Positions 7,083 through 17,800 of a stretch of DNA of 64,000 nucleotides are shown here, piece by piece; the first letter of the stretch is position 1, and every line of letters begins with the position of its first letter. The notes beneath the pieces are model-generated. The model was not told the origin of the DNA and made no database searches. It saw only the letters and a program-made list of their open reading frames with translations. The stretch spans positions 930,001 through 994,000 of the forward strand of contig NZ_JAULBC010000001.1 of the NCBI RefSeq assembly GCF_041060425.1, written 5' to 3'. Origin of the DNA: Danxiaibacter flavus. GTDB lineage: Bacteria > Bacteroidota > Bacteroidia > Chitinophagales > Chitinophagaceae. A program made the position numbers and the translations under genes.

Positions 7083-9398
7083 ATGCGAATACGTCTTTTG
7101 TCATCTTGCTTTTTGCTGCTTTGCCTTTTGTTTGTAAGTAGCCGCGTGTTTCCGCAAGCGCAAGGACCTGCAAAGGGCGAACGATACATGTTTTGCGTGG
7201 GCGTGAACAATTACCTGGCCAACGTTAATTATGCTACCTGCCAGATCTGTAAGGACCGCGGGATTAAAAACCTGAACGGATGCCTGAACGACGTAGATAC
7301 TATTTCGAAATTGTTTATTAAATACTATGATTTTTTACCAGGGAACGTCACCATCTTTCGTGACCAGGAAGCGTCGCGCACAGCGATCATGCAAAAATTC
7401 AATCAACTATTAGCTAAATGCAGGAAGGGAGATTACTTTGTATTCTTTTATTCTGGGCATGGGAGCTATGAATATGAATCAGCCAACGACAATCAATTAA
7501 GGACAGGCAAAGGATATCGCAACACAATACTGTCTGCAGATATCACGCAGCCCGGCATTTCCGACATTAATAGTGCTGAGCTGAACAAGATCTTTTCTGC
7601 TTTTACCGACAAAGGGGTTGTACTGACTGTAATAACCGACTGTTGCCACAGTGCCACCAACACACGTGGCAGCACCATCTTCGAAGCAGATTCAGCAAGA
7701 GAAGTTAAGCCTTCGTTAGAGCCGGGGAAATTTATCTCAGCAGGCACTGCTACTACCCGTCGCCTGGATCAATCAGGTGCGCTCACTATTGGTTCATGCC
7801 AGGACAATGAAATAGCCAGTGAAGCGCAGGTTGCTGCCAAAACATACTATGGCGCGTTTACCATTAGCTTTTGCAGATCTGTTACAGAATGGAGCCAGGC
7901 GCCGATCGATGTATTGCTTGACCGCACTGTTTCAAAGTTGCGCCTGTTGAATAAGCAGCAAACGCCGAATATAGAAGCAGATAAAAGACGCAAACAGAAT
8001 CTCATAGGTTCGGCGCCGGCACAGGTGAAAAAAGCGACCTATTCGCTTAAGTGTGCCAATTGTTCCGCAAAACAAATGCCTGTAATAGCAGCAGGTTTTA
8101 CAGATGATATTTTAAACGATGATATTCTTGTGGACACCAGGACCAAAGACAGCATTAAAGTAACCAACGTTGGCCTGACGGAAACAGAAGTGACACTGAT
8201 GAATCAGAGCGCCAAATGGAAAGCGGCTGACCTGACGACATTGAGCTTTACCGTATTAAAAAAACTGCCGAACCCCGATCCGCCACTGAAAATATATCTC
8301 GGAGGCAGTTTGAGCGAGGATGTTTATAGTGGCATCATCGACAAAGCGAAAGCGCTATATCAACAAAATAGTCCGGGATATGAATGGATGAACCCGTCGT
8401 ATCAGAATTTACCTGATGCAGTGTTTTTTTACAACAATGGCTGGAAACTGAACAGGAATGGTGAGATGGAAACTGTTGCATTTGACAACCCGGATTCAAC
8501 AGCGGTCAACAACCTAATTACAGCTGCAAAATCGCGCAACGTATATCTGCAATTACCGCCGCCGCAGGCGTTAATCGATCAGCTGAAAACGAAGCTTTCC
8601 GCAGAAAGAAACAGAAACATCAAAGTAGTGAACACGCCGTCGGCTGCAGATTATATGCTTGCAGGACATTTCATCAACAACGGTAACAATATTGCGTATG
8701 GATGGGAGAAAACGATTCTTGGCAGGGATATCAACAAAGGAAACGGACTCACTGCAGTGACAGATTTTTTTGCCGGAGGCAGCAGTTATCCGGTGGACAG
8801 CCTTGTGGAAAGGGTGAGACGGCTTTCGGTACTGGCAAACTGGTTATCCATGACTTCACCTCCGCCTGATAAAACGATGATCTTTCCCTACCACCTCGCC
8901 ATAAAAAATAGCGGCAATAAGCAGAAAGCAGATGAGAAAACAACGGGTAGATCCGGCATCCAGGACAAGCTTGATATCGGCATTGAAAAAGATGCGGGCT
9001 CAACATTGCCGACTGATAAGATAACGCCGTTATTCATCTATGTGATGTCGATCGATCCCAAAGGAAATACCTATCTTTTGTATCCGCAACCAAGAACAAG
9101 TATCCTCACTTATCCCAACAGTATTTTGTATGATACCAGCTTTTATCACCTGGCTACGGTGAGACATACCACGCCCGGCACTTATCACTATGTTTTTATT
9201 GCATTACGCGAACCCGTTTCCAACCGCGATATTTTTACCCGGCGCGGCGTTGTAAAAGGCGATCAGCCTGAGTTTAGTGATAACCCGCTGGAAGCTTTGC
9301 TAAATGAAGAAGGGGCGGGGCAAAGAGGTGATATTAAATCTTTCGATCACTGGATGTTGAAACGTGTTGATATTATTACAGAAGATAAAAAACGATGA
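7083..9398 (+). CDS. Exported caspase-family (C14) protein
   Basis: A 771-residue protein. A signal peptide (about 1-26) is followed by a caspase/metacaspase p20-like domain (about 33-310). The catalytic dyad is visible: His126 in FFYSGHGS and Cys188 in ITDCCHSA. The fold markers YMFCVGVNNY (start of the first strand) and LNGCLNDVDTISKLF (first helix) are also present. A C-terminal region around 655-770 (PLFIYVMSIDPKGNTYLLYP) resembles the DUF4384-like beta domain often attached to bacterial caspases. The middle (about 330-640) is unassigned. Its stop codon overlaps the start of a second caspase gene (ATGA at 9395-9398), so the two are probably translated together. Export implies periplasmic or surface location, unlike cytoplasmic defence caspases. 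Substrate unknown. Confidence 0.9.
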   Translation: MRIRLLSSCFLLLCLLFVSSRVFPQAQGPAKGERYMFCVGVNNYLANVNYATCQICKDRGIKNLNGCLNDVDTISKLFIKYYDFLPGNVTIFRDQEASRTAIMQKFNQLLAKCRKGDYFVFFYSGHGSYEYESANDNQLRTGKGYRNTILSADITQPGISDINSAELNKIFSAFTDKGVVLTVITDCCHSATNTRGSTIFEADSAREVKPSLEPGKFISAGTATTRRLDQSGALTIGSCQDNEIASEAQVAAKTYYGAFTISFCRSVTEWSQAPIDVLLDRTVSKLRLLNKQQTPNIEADKRRKQNLIGSAPAQVKKATYSLKCANCSAKQMPVIAAGFTDDILNDDILVDTRTKDSIKVTNVGLTETEVTLMNQSAKWKAADLTTLSFTVLKKLPNPDPPLKIYLGGSLSEDVYSGIIDKAKALYQQNSPGYEWMNPSYQNLPDAVFFYNNGWKLNRNGEMETVAFDNPDSTAVNNLITAAKSRNVYLQLPPPQALIDQLKTKLSAERNRNIKVVNTPSAADYMLAGHFINNGNNIAYGWEKTILGRDINKGNGLTAVTDFFAGGSSYPVDSLVERVRRLSVLANWLSMTSPPPDKTMIFPYHLAIKNSGNKQKADEKTTGRSGIQDKLDIGIEKDAGSTLPTDKITPLFIYVMSIDPKGNTYLLYPQPRTSILTYPNSILYDTSFYHLATVRHTTPGTYHYVFIALREPVSNRDIFTRRGVVKGDQPEFSDNPLEALLNEEGAGQRGDIKSFDHWMLKRVDIITEDKKR

Positions 9399-12300
9399 AC
9401 TGTATGTTGTGCGCCAAAACATTTTCTTTGCTGTTTTTGATGACATGCCTCATTAATGCAGGTGCACAATCACCTTCTCTTGTATTACAAAAGGGACATT
9501 TGAGAACAGTAAATTCAGCAAGGTTTAGCCCGGATGGCAAACAAATGGTAACAACCAGCGAAGATGGTATTATAAAAATCTGGGATGCGTTTAGCCAAAA
9601 ACTAATTACAGAACTGGGCGGAAACGGTCTTGTTTATCTCGATGCATCTTTTTCTTCTGACGGGAAAAAAATTACATCCATCGCCCAGCGATCATTGGGC
9701 ATGCAATCCAATTCCGGAAAGGAGTTTAACAATGTTCCGTTTTATGTATGGGACATAGAAAGCGGCCGTCTTGTGTATGAAAGTGTAAATGGTTATGAAA
9801 CGTCCACGCTTAGCCCGGACAGTAAATGGGTAGCCGTGCATCCGGATAAAATAAAAAAGTATCAGAACGACGCCACCTGGAAAACAGTAACCGACGGGCC
9901 GATCAATATTTACTATGCAGCAACGGGCAAATTATTTAAGCAAATAACCCGGTACGAAGATATAACGACAGAAGCAGAATCATTCATTGCATTTGCGTCG
10001 GACAGCACCCTGTTAATTGCCGTATACGCTGCGGTAAACCAGGCCCAGCCATTGTATATAACAAAATTCACGGTTCTTAATTTTATTACAGATACGGAAG
10101 TGGCCTCTTGTAGCGATACCAGCAAAACTTACAAGAGCGGCCAGTGGTTGATGAGTCCCGGACACAAATATCTTTTTCACTATAGAGAGGAATATAACTC
10201 ATTTACAGTGCCTGTAGTTCATTATGATGCATTTACAGAGTTATGGGATGTACTGCGGCTTAAAATGATCTGGAAACAACCGATAGCGCTGGAAAATTGC
10301 AGCTTCAGTAAAAACGATTCCTCCATGTTGATAACCTACAACGTGCCCAAACCCCCGGTTGACAGTAACAACTTTGTGCCTTCGGCAAGAAAACTTGTTC
10401 ACTTTGTTTTGAAAGATACGATGCAGGCAATTTTTCCGGAGGATGAATATGACATGGCTGTCGTTAGCACGAACGGTAATGGACAACTATTTTATGCAAC
10501 GGCAGAAATGCAATTGCACAATAAAGACACCGTTTGCCGCTTCAATATCTTTAACGATGCGAATAAAATAATCAGCCACTATGAAAGCAAGAACCCCGTA
10601 ACGGCCATGACATTCAGCCCGAATGATAAGTTTCTCGTTACGGGCCATGCTGACGGTAATTTAAGCCTTTGGGATTTTACAGATACAACAGCAAAAGAGA
10701 TTGCCAACAGTGGTAATGTGATCGACCCGATCGTCAAAATGCACACCAGCAGTGCATCTTCGAAAGTATGGTACATAACAAGAACCATGTATGGCATGCA
10801 GGATGTGAATTCGATCAATAAATTATCGTTTCTCTCTTCCGGCCTGTCAACTGTACAGGATGTTCATTATTTACAAAAAGACAAATACAGCGTTCTGAAC
10901 CTGGGAGAAGCATATCAGCCGACCGGAACGTTTCTGATCATCAATAATGACACGCCTTCCATCGTAAAGGAAATGCACTTTGATACAAACGGGGGCACAG
11001 AGCTTCTTTTAGGCAACAACGCTAATACGCCGGAAAATCCTGGCGAAAATAAAAAGTACATCAAACTTGATTATCCGGGGCTTCAGTCATTTACGGTATA
11101 TACAACAACTACAGACATTGTGAACCCTAACAGGAACATGTTCATAGAAAGTGCTGTATTGACGTCTGGTGTATTGAAGAGCAGTAAAGGCACCGATACG
11201 ACATTGCTCATTGCTGATCGGGACAACCTTCAATACAATGACGAATTGAAAAGTTACATTTTTACTTATGATGTACCTTATGCTATAAGGAAAGCCAGGC
11301 CAAAGGATATTGTAAATCCGCTTTCTCCTAAAGTCCATAACCTGTTTTTACCGGAGCCGGCTATCAGTGATGATGGCAAATATTTGCTGGGACGTCACTA
11401 TACAGGCAAGCTCACCGACCCCAATTTTTATTATTGCCAGGACCTGCAAAGCAATCTCGTTTTCAAAACGCCTGTAGAATTTAAAGCAGAAAAAATTGGT
11501 AATATAAGCAAGTTCTTTATCAGCCCAAACAAAAAACTGGCTTGCATTTTATCTGATCCGTTATTTGCATTAGGTGCGCATTCAGTAAGAGTGGTGAATG
11601 CAAAAAGCGGCGCGCCACTCTATAATTTAAAAATGAATACTGCCGGGGTTGTTAACGGAGCGGTGTATACACCTGATAGCAAGTACGTATATACATGGTG
11701 TGAAAGTGGCACACTTACGAAGTGGAACCTCGCAAACGGACAGGAAGTTTTTACGATGGTGTTCTTTAAGGATCATGATTATGCCATCATTTTACCGGAG
11801 GGATATTATTTCATTTCTTCGAGAACCGACGCCAAATACCTGAACTTTAAACTCAATAACAAGCTGTATAATTTCAGTCAGTTTGATCTGCAGTTTAACC
11901 GGCCGGATAAAGTGTTGCAGGCGATCGGCAGCAACGACAAACGCCTGATAGATGAATATTACAAAGCATGGCAGGGCCGGATAAAGAAAAACGGCTTTAC
12001 CGAAAAAGATTTTAACAGCAGCACGCTGCACGTGCCTTCTATTTTAGTTAACACGACGAATATTCAGCCTTTTACAGCAACACAACAGCTAACGCTTGCA
12101 TTTACCATTTCCGACAGCCTCTATAACATACGGAGCTATAATGTTTTTATAAATGACGTGCCATTAAACGGCATTAGCGGCAAGCAACTTGTTAACGCTT
12201 CGCATAGCGCCAACATTATACAGACTGTTTTACTAAGCGAAGGCATGAACAAGATTGAAATAAACTGCACGAATGAAAACGCAGTCGTAAGCAGAAAAGA

Positions 12301-13177
12301 GGCCTTATACGTGACCTACAAGCCGGAAAAACAATCAACCGCAAAGACTTATTTTATCGGCATTGGTATTAACAATTACAGCGCACACTCTTCCTTTGTG
12401 GATCTTAGCTACTGTTTGAAGGATATACGGGATTTAAGTGGTGCACTTAAGCAGAAGTATAACGAGAATATGATAACTGATACATTAATGAATGAAGCTG
12501 CCACTAAGGAAAATATTCTTGCGCTTAAACAAAAACTCATGAATACCACTGTAGATGACAGGGTGATTATTAGTTTTAGCGGACATGGTATGGTGGATCC
12601 GGAACATCCGGATGATTTTTATTTTGTTACCGGCAATACAGATGTACACAATCCGTCAGCAAACGGCATCTCTTATGCACAACTTGAAGAATTGCTGGAC
12701 AGCATTCCTGCAAGAAAAAAACTGATGTTGTTGGATGCGTGCCATAGCGGAGAATCAGACGGAAGTGCTAATAACAGCGTCAAAAATATACCGGGAACAA
12801 AAAAGGGAAGCGATGACAATGATAAAAACAACGCTGGCAGCATTGAAATTTTGGATGTCGTAGAAAACAATGATCCATCGCACAGTTCGTCGACTGATAT
12901 TTTCAAATTGATGAAAGAAGCATTTGTTGATATCAGGAGAAACAATGGCGCCTATGTGCTCTCGGCTGCACAAAGTAATGAATCTGCCGGTGAAGGTGGT
13001 GGCATTACAAATGGCTGGTTTACTTCCTGCATTATCGCGCAGGTACAACAATACAGCAGCATGAGCATTAATGAGCTTAGTACAAAAGTGAATCAATGTG
13101 TAAGCGCAAAATCCGGCGGTAGTCAAAATACAGACAACAGGCAGGAGCTGGCAGAGTTTAATTGGTTGTTGTGGTGA
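9395..13177 (+). CDS. Exported WD40-repeat/caspase fusion protein
   Basis: A 1260-residue protein with a signal peptide (about 1-24). The N-terminal 800 residues carry WD40-like blades: GHLRTVNSARFSPDGKQMVT (first blade, near residue 30), VTAMTFSPNDKFLVTGHADG near 405, and a further blade near 755, suggesting one or two beta-propellers. About residues 900-980 form a beta-sandwich-like linker. The C-terminus (about 985-1260) is a caspase domain with YFIGIGINNY, catalytic His1064 (SFSGHG) and Cys1116 (LLDACHSGE). A Ser/Asn/Asp-rich insert of about 50 residues follows the cysteine. The start overlaps the previous caspase gene by 4 bp. WD40 domains commonly act as sensing or scaffold modules for caspases, as in Apaf-1; here both are on one exported chain. 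Role unknown. Confidence 0.9.
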   Translation: MNCMLCAKTFSLLFLMTCLINAGAQSPSLVLQKGHLRTVNSARFSPDGKQMVTTSEDGIIKIWDAFSQKLITELGGNGLVYLDASFSSDGKKITSIAQRSLGMQSNSGKEFNNVPFYVWDIESGRLVYESVNGYETSTLSPDSKWVAVHPDKIKKYQNDATWKTVTDGPINIYYAATGKLFKQITRYEDITTEAESFIAFASDSTLLIAVYAAVNQAQPLYITKFTVLNFITDTEVASCSDTSKTYKSGQWLMSPGHKYLFHYREEYNSFTVPVVHYDAFTELWDVLRLKMIWKQPIALENCSFSKNDSSMLITYNVPKPPVDSNNFVPSARKLVHFVLKDTMQAIFPEDEYDMAVVSTNGNGQLFYATAEMQLHNKDTVCRFNIFNDANKIISHYESKNPVTAMTFSPNDKFLVTGHADGNLSLWDFTDTTAKEIANSGNVIDPIVKMHTSSASSKVWYITRTMYGMQDVNSINKLSFLSSGLSTVQDVHYLQKDKYSVLNLGEAYQPTGTFLIINNDTPSIVKEMHFDTNGGTELLLGNNANTPENPGENKKYIKLDYPGLQSFTVYTTTTDIVNPNRNMFIESAVLTSGVLKSSKGTDTTLLIADRDNLQYNDELKSYIFTYDVPYAIRKARPKDIVNPLSPKVHNLFLPEPAISDDGKYLLGRHYTGKLTDPNFYYCQDLQSNLVFKTPVEFKAEKIGNISKFFISPNKKLACILSDPLFALGAHSVRVVNAKSGAPLYNLKMNTAGVVNGAVYTPDSKYVYTWCESGTLTKWNLANGQEVFTMVFFKDHDYAIILPEGYYFISSRTDAKYLNFKLNNKLYNFSQFDLQFNRPDKVLQAIGSNDKRLIDEYYKAWQGRIKKNGFTEKDFNSSTLHVPSILVNTTNIQPFTATQQLTLAFTISDSLYNIRSYNVFINDVPLNGISGKQLVNASHSANIIQTVLLSEGMNKIEINCTNENAVVSRKEALYVTYKPEKQSTAKTYFIGIGINNYSAHSSFVDLSYCLKDIRDLSGALKQKYNENMITDTLMNEAATKENILALKQKLMNTTVDDRVIISFSGHGMVDPEHPDDFYFVTGNTDVHNPSANGISYAQLEELLDSIPARKKLMLLDACHSGESDGSANNSVKNIPGTKKGSDDNDKNNAGSIEILDVVENNDPSHSSSTDIFKLMKEAFVDIRRNNGAYVLSAAQSNESAGEGGGITNGWFTSCIIAQVQQYSSMSINELSTKVNQCVSAKSGGSQNTDNRQELAEFNWLLW

Positions 13178-13181
13178 GGAA

Positions 13182-13567
13182 ATAAAAAGGGAAGATTACT
13201 TTATTGTATGCTGGAATCTGTGTGGCTTTTCCCTGTCGTTTTTTGCTTAAACACCATGAATAGCGGATGGATAGACTGTCTTGAATGGACGCATATACTT
13301 TATAAATCGCCGATACAATCGGCTGGAAATTAGTAGACACGAGAGGTCCTTCGGAACTCTCGCGCCAGAGGAGGCGATAAAAAGGGAAGATTACTTTATT
13401 GTATGCTGGAATCTGTGTGGCTTTTTCCTGTCGTTTTTTGCTTAAACACCATGAATAGCGGATGGATAGACTGTCTTGAATGGACGCATATACTTTATAA
13501 ATCGCCGATACAATCGGCTGGAAATTAGTAGACACGGGAGGTCCTTCGGAACTCTCGCGCCAGAGGA
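13182..13567. repeat. 191-bp near-perfect tandem duplication
   Basis: The unit at 13182-13372 recurs at 13377-13567, separated by 4 bp (period 195). I see only two substitutions between the copies (near 13230/13425 and near 13342/13537), so the duplication is recent. Each unit contains two hairpin-forming parts: GCCGAT-ACA-ATCGGC and an imperfect GAGAGGTCC-TTC-GGAACTCTC. The reading frame spanning both copies on the minus strand follows the repeat and lacks any recognised domain. The unit starts immediately after the caspase gene stop. Confidence 0.9.
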
Positions 13568-13626
13568 CCAGAGGATATGTTCGTCGCCCGTCCCGTTTTC
13601 AATAGGAAGTTAGTTGCAGACCTGGC

Positions 13627-14118
13627 TTATTTAAATGTAGCGATTATTGTGTTTTGGTATTGCGTGATCAACCATTTGTCATTTTGTTTGACTATCACCA
13701 TTGTTGTTATTAGTCTTTCGTCCTGGTGTTTATTATTGCCCCTGTCTATACCATCAGGGAGATAGTACGCGCCTGTTTGCTGACTAAGAACAGTTGCGAT
13801 CGCAACATCAGGTTTAATGAAGCGAATTGTCATGCTGTCCACCTTTATAGAAACATTCTTCAATAGCGCCTCGTGTACTTTTTTGAACATTGCTGGTGTC
13901 TCATTCGTATGTTTTCCATGCAATCCATAAGGATTAATCATATAACAGTCTTCGGTCGTATAGTTGGATATGTCACTATAATCATGTTTATTAAAGCTAT
14001 TGAACCAGGAATTTGCAACTTGTTTTACCGACTGTTCGTCGGTTTGGTTTTGGGAGATTCCAGCTAAGCTGATGATAAAACCCGCACATAATAAAAATGT
14101 CTTCCTCATATATAGCAT
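13627..14118 (-). CDS. Secreted NTF2-like (SnoaL/SgcJ) protein
   Basis: A 163-residue protein with a signal peptide (LLCAGFIISLAGISQ) and a single NTF2-like alpha+beta domain: the helix EQSVKQVANSWFNSFNKHDY, the FTTED-type turn around YTTEDCYMINPYG, and the strand-rich end LITTMVIVKQNDKWLITQYQ, which matches the SgcJ/EcaC and DUF4440 families. These domains bind small ligands and have diverse roles, so no reaction is assigned. An alternative start (MRKTF) lies three codons in, at 14109, and gives a more usual signal peptide. The gene stands alone on the minus strand. Confidence 0.8.
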   Translation of the reverse strand: MLYMRKTFLLCAGFIISLAGISQNQTDEQSVKQVANSWFNSFNKHDYSDISNYTTEDCYMINPYGLHGKHTNETPAMFKKVHEALLKNVSIKVDSMTIRFIKPDVAIATVLSQQTGAYYLPDGIDRGNNKHQDERLITTMVIVKQNDKWLITQYQNTIIATFK

Positions 14119-14428
14119 TTTAGAATGATTGTATTATGGGATTTATAAGTTTGCAGCTTACGTCCGGGCAATGGCGATATGGTATTCCGTGTTTCGTCCT
14201 TCCCTGACCGAAGTTGAATAGAATTACTACAATTTGATGATAAGTACTACAGCCGGCTAATATGCGCATAGAATAGCAACTAACCGTTCATAATATTGCC
14301 GTCTTTCTGGCGTGAGTGATCTTTAGGGACGGTTGTGCCAGAGAGGATCACATGCATTTTAACTCGCGCGATTGTACAGGAAAGGAAGCAGAAGTTATTA
14401 TTGTTGCGTGATATCGCTCTTTGTATTC
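14119..14428. other. Intergenic stretch with no recognisable feature
   Basis: About 310 bp between two minus-strand genes. I see no convincing ORF, hairpin terminator or repeat-family word island here, so it probably holds the promoter of the NTF2-like gene on its left end and the 5' side of nothing else. Confidence 0.4.
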
Positions 14429-14704
14429 TTATGCCTCCGCTGTAGTCGGATCTATTGTATCATAAATTTTGGAGATTTTGTTGGCTGGAAAACCTCCTTT
14501 TTCAGCATGCTCAAGAATGGTTTTTTCGTCAGGTGCAATGTATACACAGTATATTTTGTCGCCGGTTACATAGCTATGTATCCATTGAATTTCAGGTCCC
14601 ATAACTCTTAATACATCACATGATTTTTGAGACATGCTTGTAAGGTCTTGCTTTGAAGAGTTACCTACTCCGGGTACTTCTCGTTCAATAACAAATTTTG
14701 GCAT
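14429..14704 (-). CDS. DUF4242 (SCO4226-like) protein
   Basis: A 91-residue ferredoxin-like-fold protein of the DUF4242 family. Diagnostic strings are MPKFVIEREVPGVG at the start, EIQWIHSYVTGDKIYCVYIA in the middle, and HAEKGGFPANKI near the end. The characterised relative SCO4226 of Streptomyces binds nickel, but I cannot confirm the metal ligands here and other members have unknown roles. The start is placed at 14704 (MPKF), two codons inside a longer possible start at 14710, because family members begin this way. It is a lone gene, cytoplasmic by lack of signal. Confidence 0.85.
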   Translation of the reverse strand: MPKFVIEREVPGVGNSSKQDLTSMSQKSCDVLRVMGPEIQWIHSYVTGDKIYCVYIAPDEKTILEHAEKGGFPANKISKIYDTIDPTTAEA

Positions 14705-14896
14705 ATTCAACGCTTTAAAAATGAGTAATAAGCAGGAATTTAAATTTGAATCATTTTGTGGCCAGTACGGTATTTAATTTCTTGTGCGTTATACGTAAGT
14801 CAAATTAATTGATTTGATGGACTTTGTCAATAGGTGAGACTTTATTGAAATGAAGATTTAATGATCATGACTGCTGCAGAAAAGACATGTCTCCGG

Positions 14897-17800
14897 TTAT
14901 TTCATCACTTTTTCGTCTGAAGCAACTTTTGGAGTATCTTTTGGTTCTTTAGGTTTTTTGCTGAAAACTTTTTCAAAATCCCTTGAGTAAGAGAGCCCAA
15001 TTCCCTGGCGGGTTTTGCGTCCGATAGCACTACCTCCGGTTGCAATATCAAGGGAGCTTTTGTTGAAAACAATAAATCGCAACTTACGGTCCTGAGTTAT
15101 CAGCCATTGTACGGAAATGTCCGGCAACCATTGAAAACTTCCCGTTTGAGTGGTGTTGTTTCCTACACCAAAATCAAGGCCCGTTCCAAATGATAGTATG
15201 ATACGGTCGTTCAGGATCCGTTGATTTACTTTCAGGTTAATGTTCTGCCTGTCCATGCGGGTTGTTCCTGTAGTGGCCTCGTTCTGTGTAAGAATACTTG
15301 AACTGCTGTAGGTAGATGTTGAGATATCAAACTGCAGGCTTTTATCACCTGTAATTTTAAACAATACATCGGACAATATTTTATTGGCCTGATCGGCTAT
15401 CTTCTGTGAAATCGTGTTGATGCCCAGCGACGCACTTAGACCACCAAAATTGCTGTTGTTCGGTCCGGTGCCTGTTGGATAAAATGAACCGAACACAATA
15501 AGCATACTGGCCTGTTTCAGCATTTCGTTCTGATCACTTTCCAGTCTGCGTATGTACATCGCCAGTTCCTGGTTATTCTTAATGGTACTGTAATCCGGAA
15601 AGTCTATGGAGAAGTCAATATCCGGCCTGCTTAGTTTTCCCGTCAACTGCGCTATTACATAAACATCACCGCGATAACTCTGCAGGTCAGTCGTTGCGCT
15701 TGATAATATGGCAGAGTTGCTGATCAGTTCTTTCAGGCTCACATTGTTTGCAGTATATTTTGCCTCTACATTAAGGCGGGCATCGTAAGGGTCGCCTGTC
15801 CATTCAATATAATTACCCGACCCAGCCAATAGCTCAAATGGTTTTCGGATGAATGACTGGAAGTTGAAGTTGTACAAGCCCCGTTCAATATTGTAGCGGC
15901 CTTTCATTGTCATATCTCCCTTGGATGGTACATGAATCAGCATGCGGCCATTACCTGTCGCCTGTATTACGTCACCGGTAAGTTCATCAAGAATTACATC
16001 TATCTGGGCTTTGTTGTTGGCGGTAAGATCAAGGTCTATATTAAGCCTTGTATTTTCTTTTGCAATTAATTTTTGTTCAGTTCCGTATTGTTTAAACACA
16101 ATAAAATCAGCTTCAGCACTTTCCTTACTGGTAGTTGTAAGAATGTAGATATGTGTAGTATCATTAACCTCGCCGGTAATGCCCATTTGCATATTATCCT
16201 GCGGGCCTTTTAAGCTGAATGCTATTTTTCCGATAGCTCTTCCGTAAAAAGTGCTGTTATCCGCTTTTTTGGTATTTAATACCAGCAGTTTGTTCGACGT
16301 AATGTCAAAGTCATATCGCATGTCTTTGAATCCATGTTCATATAGTTTTCCTTTTACGGTAGCTGTTCTTTTTGCATCGTCCTTAATGGTAAACTGGCCA
16401 AAATCTATAAGACCTTCGGAAAAATTGAACACAGCAGAGTCTATCGTATAATGCACTTTGGTATAATCAACCGTCAGGCTGCCTTCTCTTAATGCTACTT
16501 TGCCAATAAGATCGGGAGCCTGGGGATCGCCTTTTACAATAAGCTTTCCGGATGCTCTTCCTTTTACATCAGAAAATATGCCTTCAAGAAACTGGTTCAG
16601 GATGACCACACGTGCATCTTCCAGGTCAAGTGTGGTATTCAATGCATTGCCGGTAGAATCTTTCAGATCATACGAGCCTTCACCTTTTAATTTATATCCG
16701 GCATTATCTGAGCTAACGTTGAAATTAATCAGGCCGCTTGCATTGTTTAAATGTCCTTTTACGAACACGGTGCCGATTGAGTCGTTGTTTAACCTGAACT
16801 CATCGGCCTTAATATTCGCGTCCGCTTCAAACTTGCCGAAGAAATCTCTCAGATAAACTTCGCCATTTGCAAGACCTTCCAGTGTCGGCTGCTTCATTAA
16901 TAAAGGCGTAAAGTCTCCTAACACAAGGTTCTTGATCTTTACCACCAGGTTACTTGTATTGCCGCCATCTTCTTCCTGTGTTTCTACAGCAATTTCCTGG
17001 AAACCCTGGCTGAATTTTACGTTAGATGCAGAGGCAAAGCTTTTTCGGACAACTATTTCGCCTTCTTTTTCAAGATTCCATTTTTTATCATTGATAATAA
17101 ATGAGGAAGGCCTGAACTTAACTCTTACACCATCATTGAGCGTGTACACATCTGCATTTAAACTGGCATTGTTTAATGTACTGTTAGCTTTTGTTGTAAG
17201 ATGTACCACGGAATGGTCTTCAGCCGAAGCAACGGTTAAGTCTGTTCCCGGAAAATAAGTGCTGTCTGAAATATGAATGCTTCCGATATCTCCTGTAAGG
17301 GTAAGGTTCTTATAATCGCCGCGCCCGTTTACCCGGGCATTTTCAATTTTGTATTTGTCATATTGAACGAAAGGAATATCCATTCCTACATAGAACCCTG
17401 AATCCTCTGTATTTACGCCCCCGGCTATTACCGCATTGTCCAGCCCGGTCAGTTTTGCATCGAGTATAGATGCATATTTGGCGAACTGCCGCGTTTTAAA
17501 TACAACAATGAATTTTTGATTTTTCGGAACGGTTACGGGATCATTAATTAATGACGGGTAATATTTATGCAGGAAACCCTGGAAGCTGGTTGAAAGGTCA
17601 AGAATGTTGTATTGTCCACGAACCAACAGATCAAACTCATTGCTTTGCACATGTAATATCTTTCTGTTAGCTGAATCAACAAATGCATTCAGCGTGAGCG
17701 AGTCAAAGCTCAGTTTGCTGCTGTCATGCATAAGGTTGGCGTTCAGTATTTTGGCCGTTCCTAAAAAGGCGTCGATGTTCTTTCCTTTAAAGTTAAGGTC

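Noticed and set aside
6853..7137. 94-codon ORF overlapping the caspase start
   Set aside because: Shadow of the signal-peptide region and a GC-rich palindrome.
12755..13126. 123-codon antisense ORF in the caspase domain
   Set aside because: Antisense to conserved caspase coding sequence, no independent support.
13158..13535. 125-codon minus-strand ORF with internal duplication
   Set aside because: Its repeat is the 191-bp DNA duplication; frame stays open only because the period of 195 is divisible by three.
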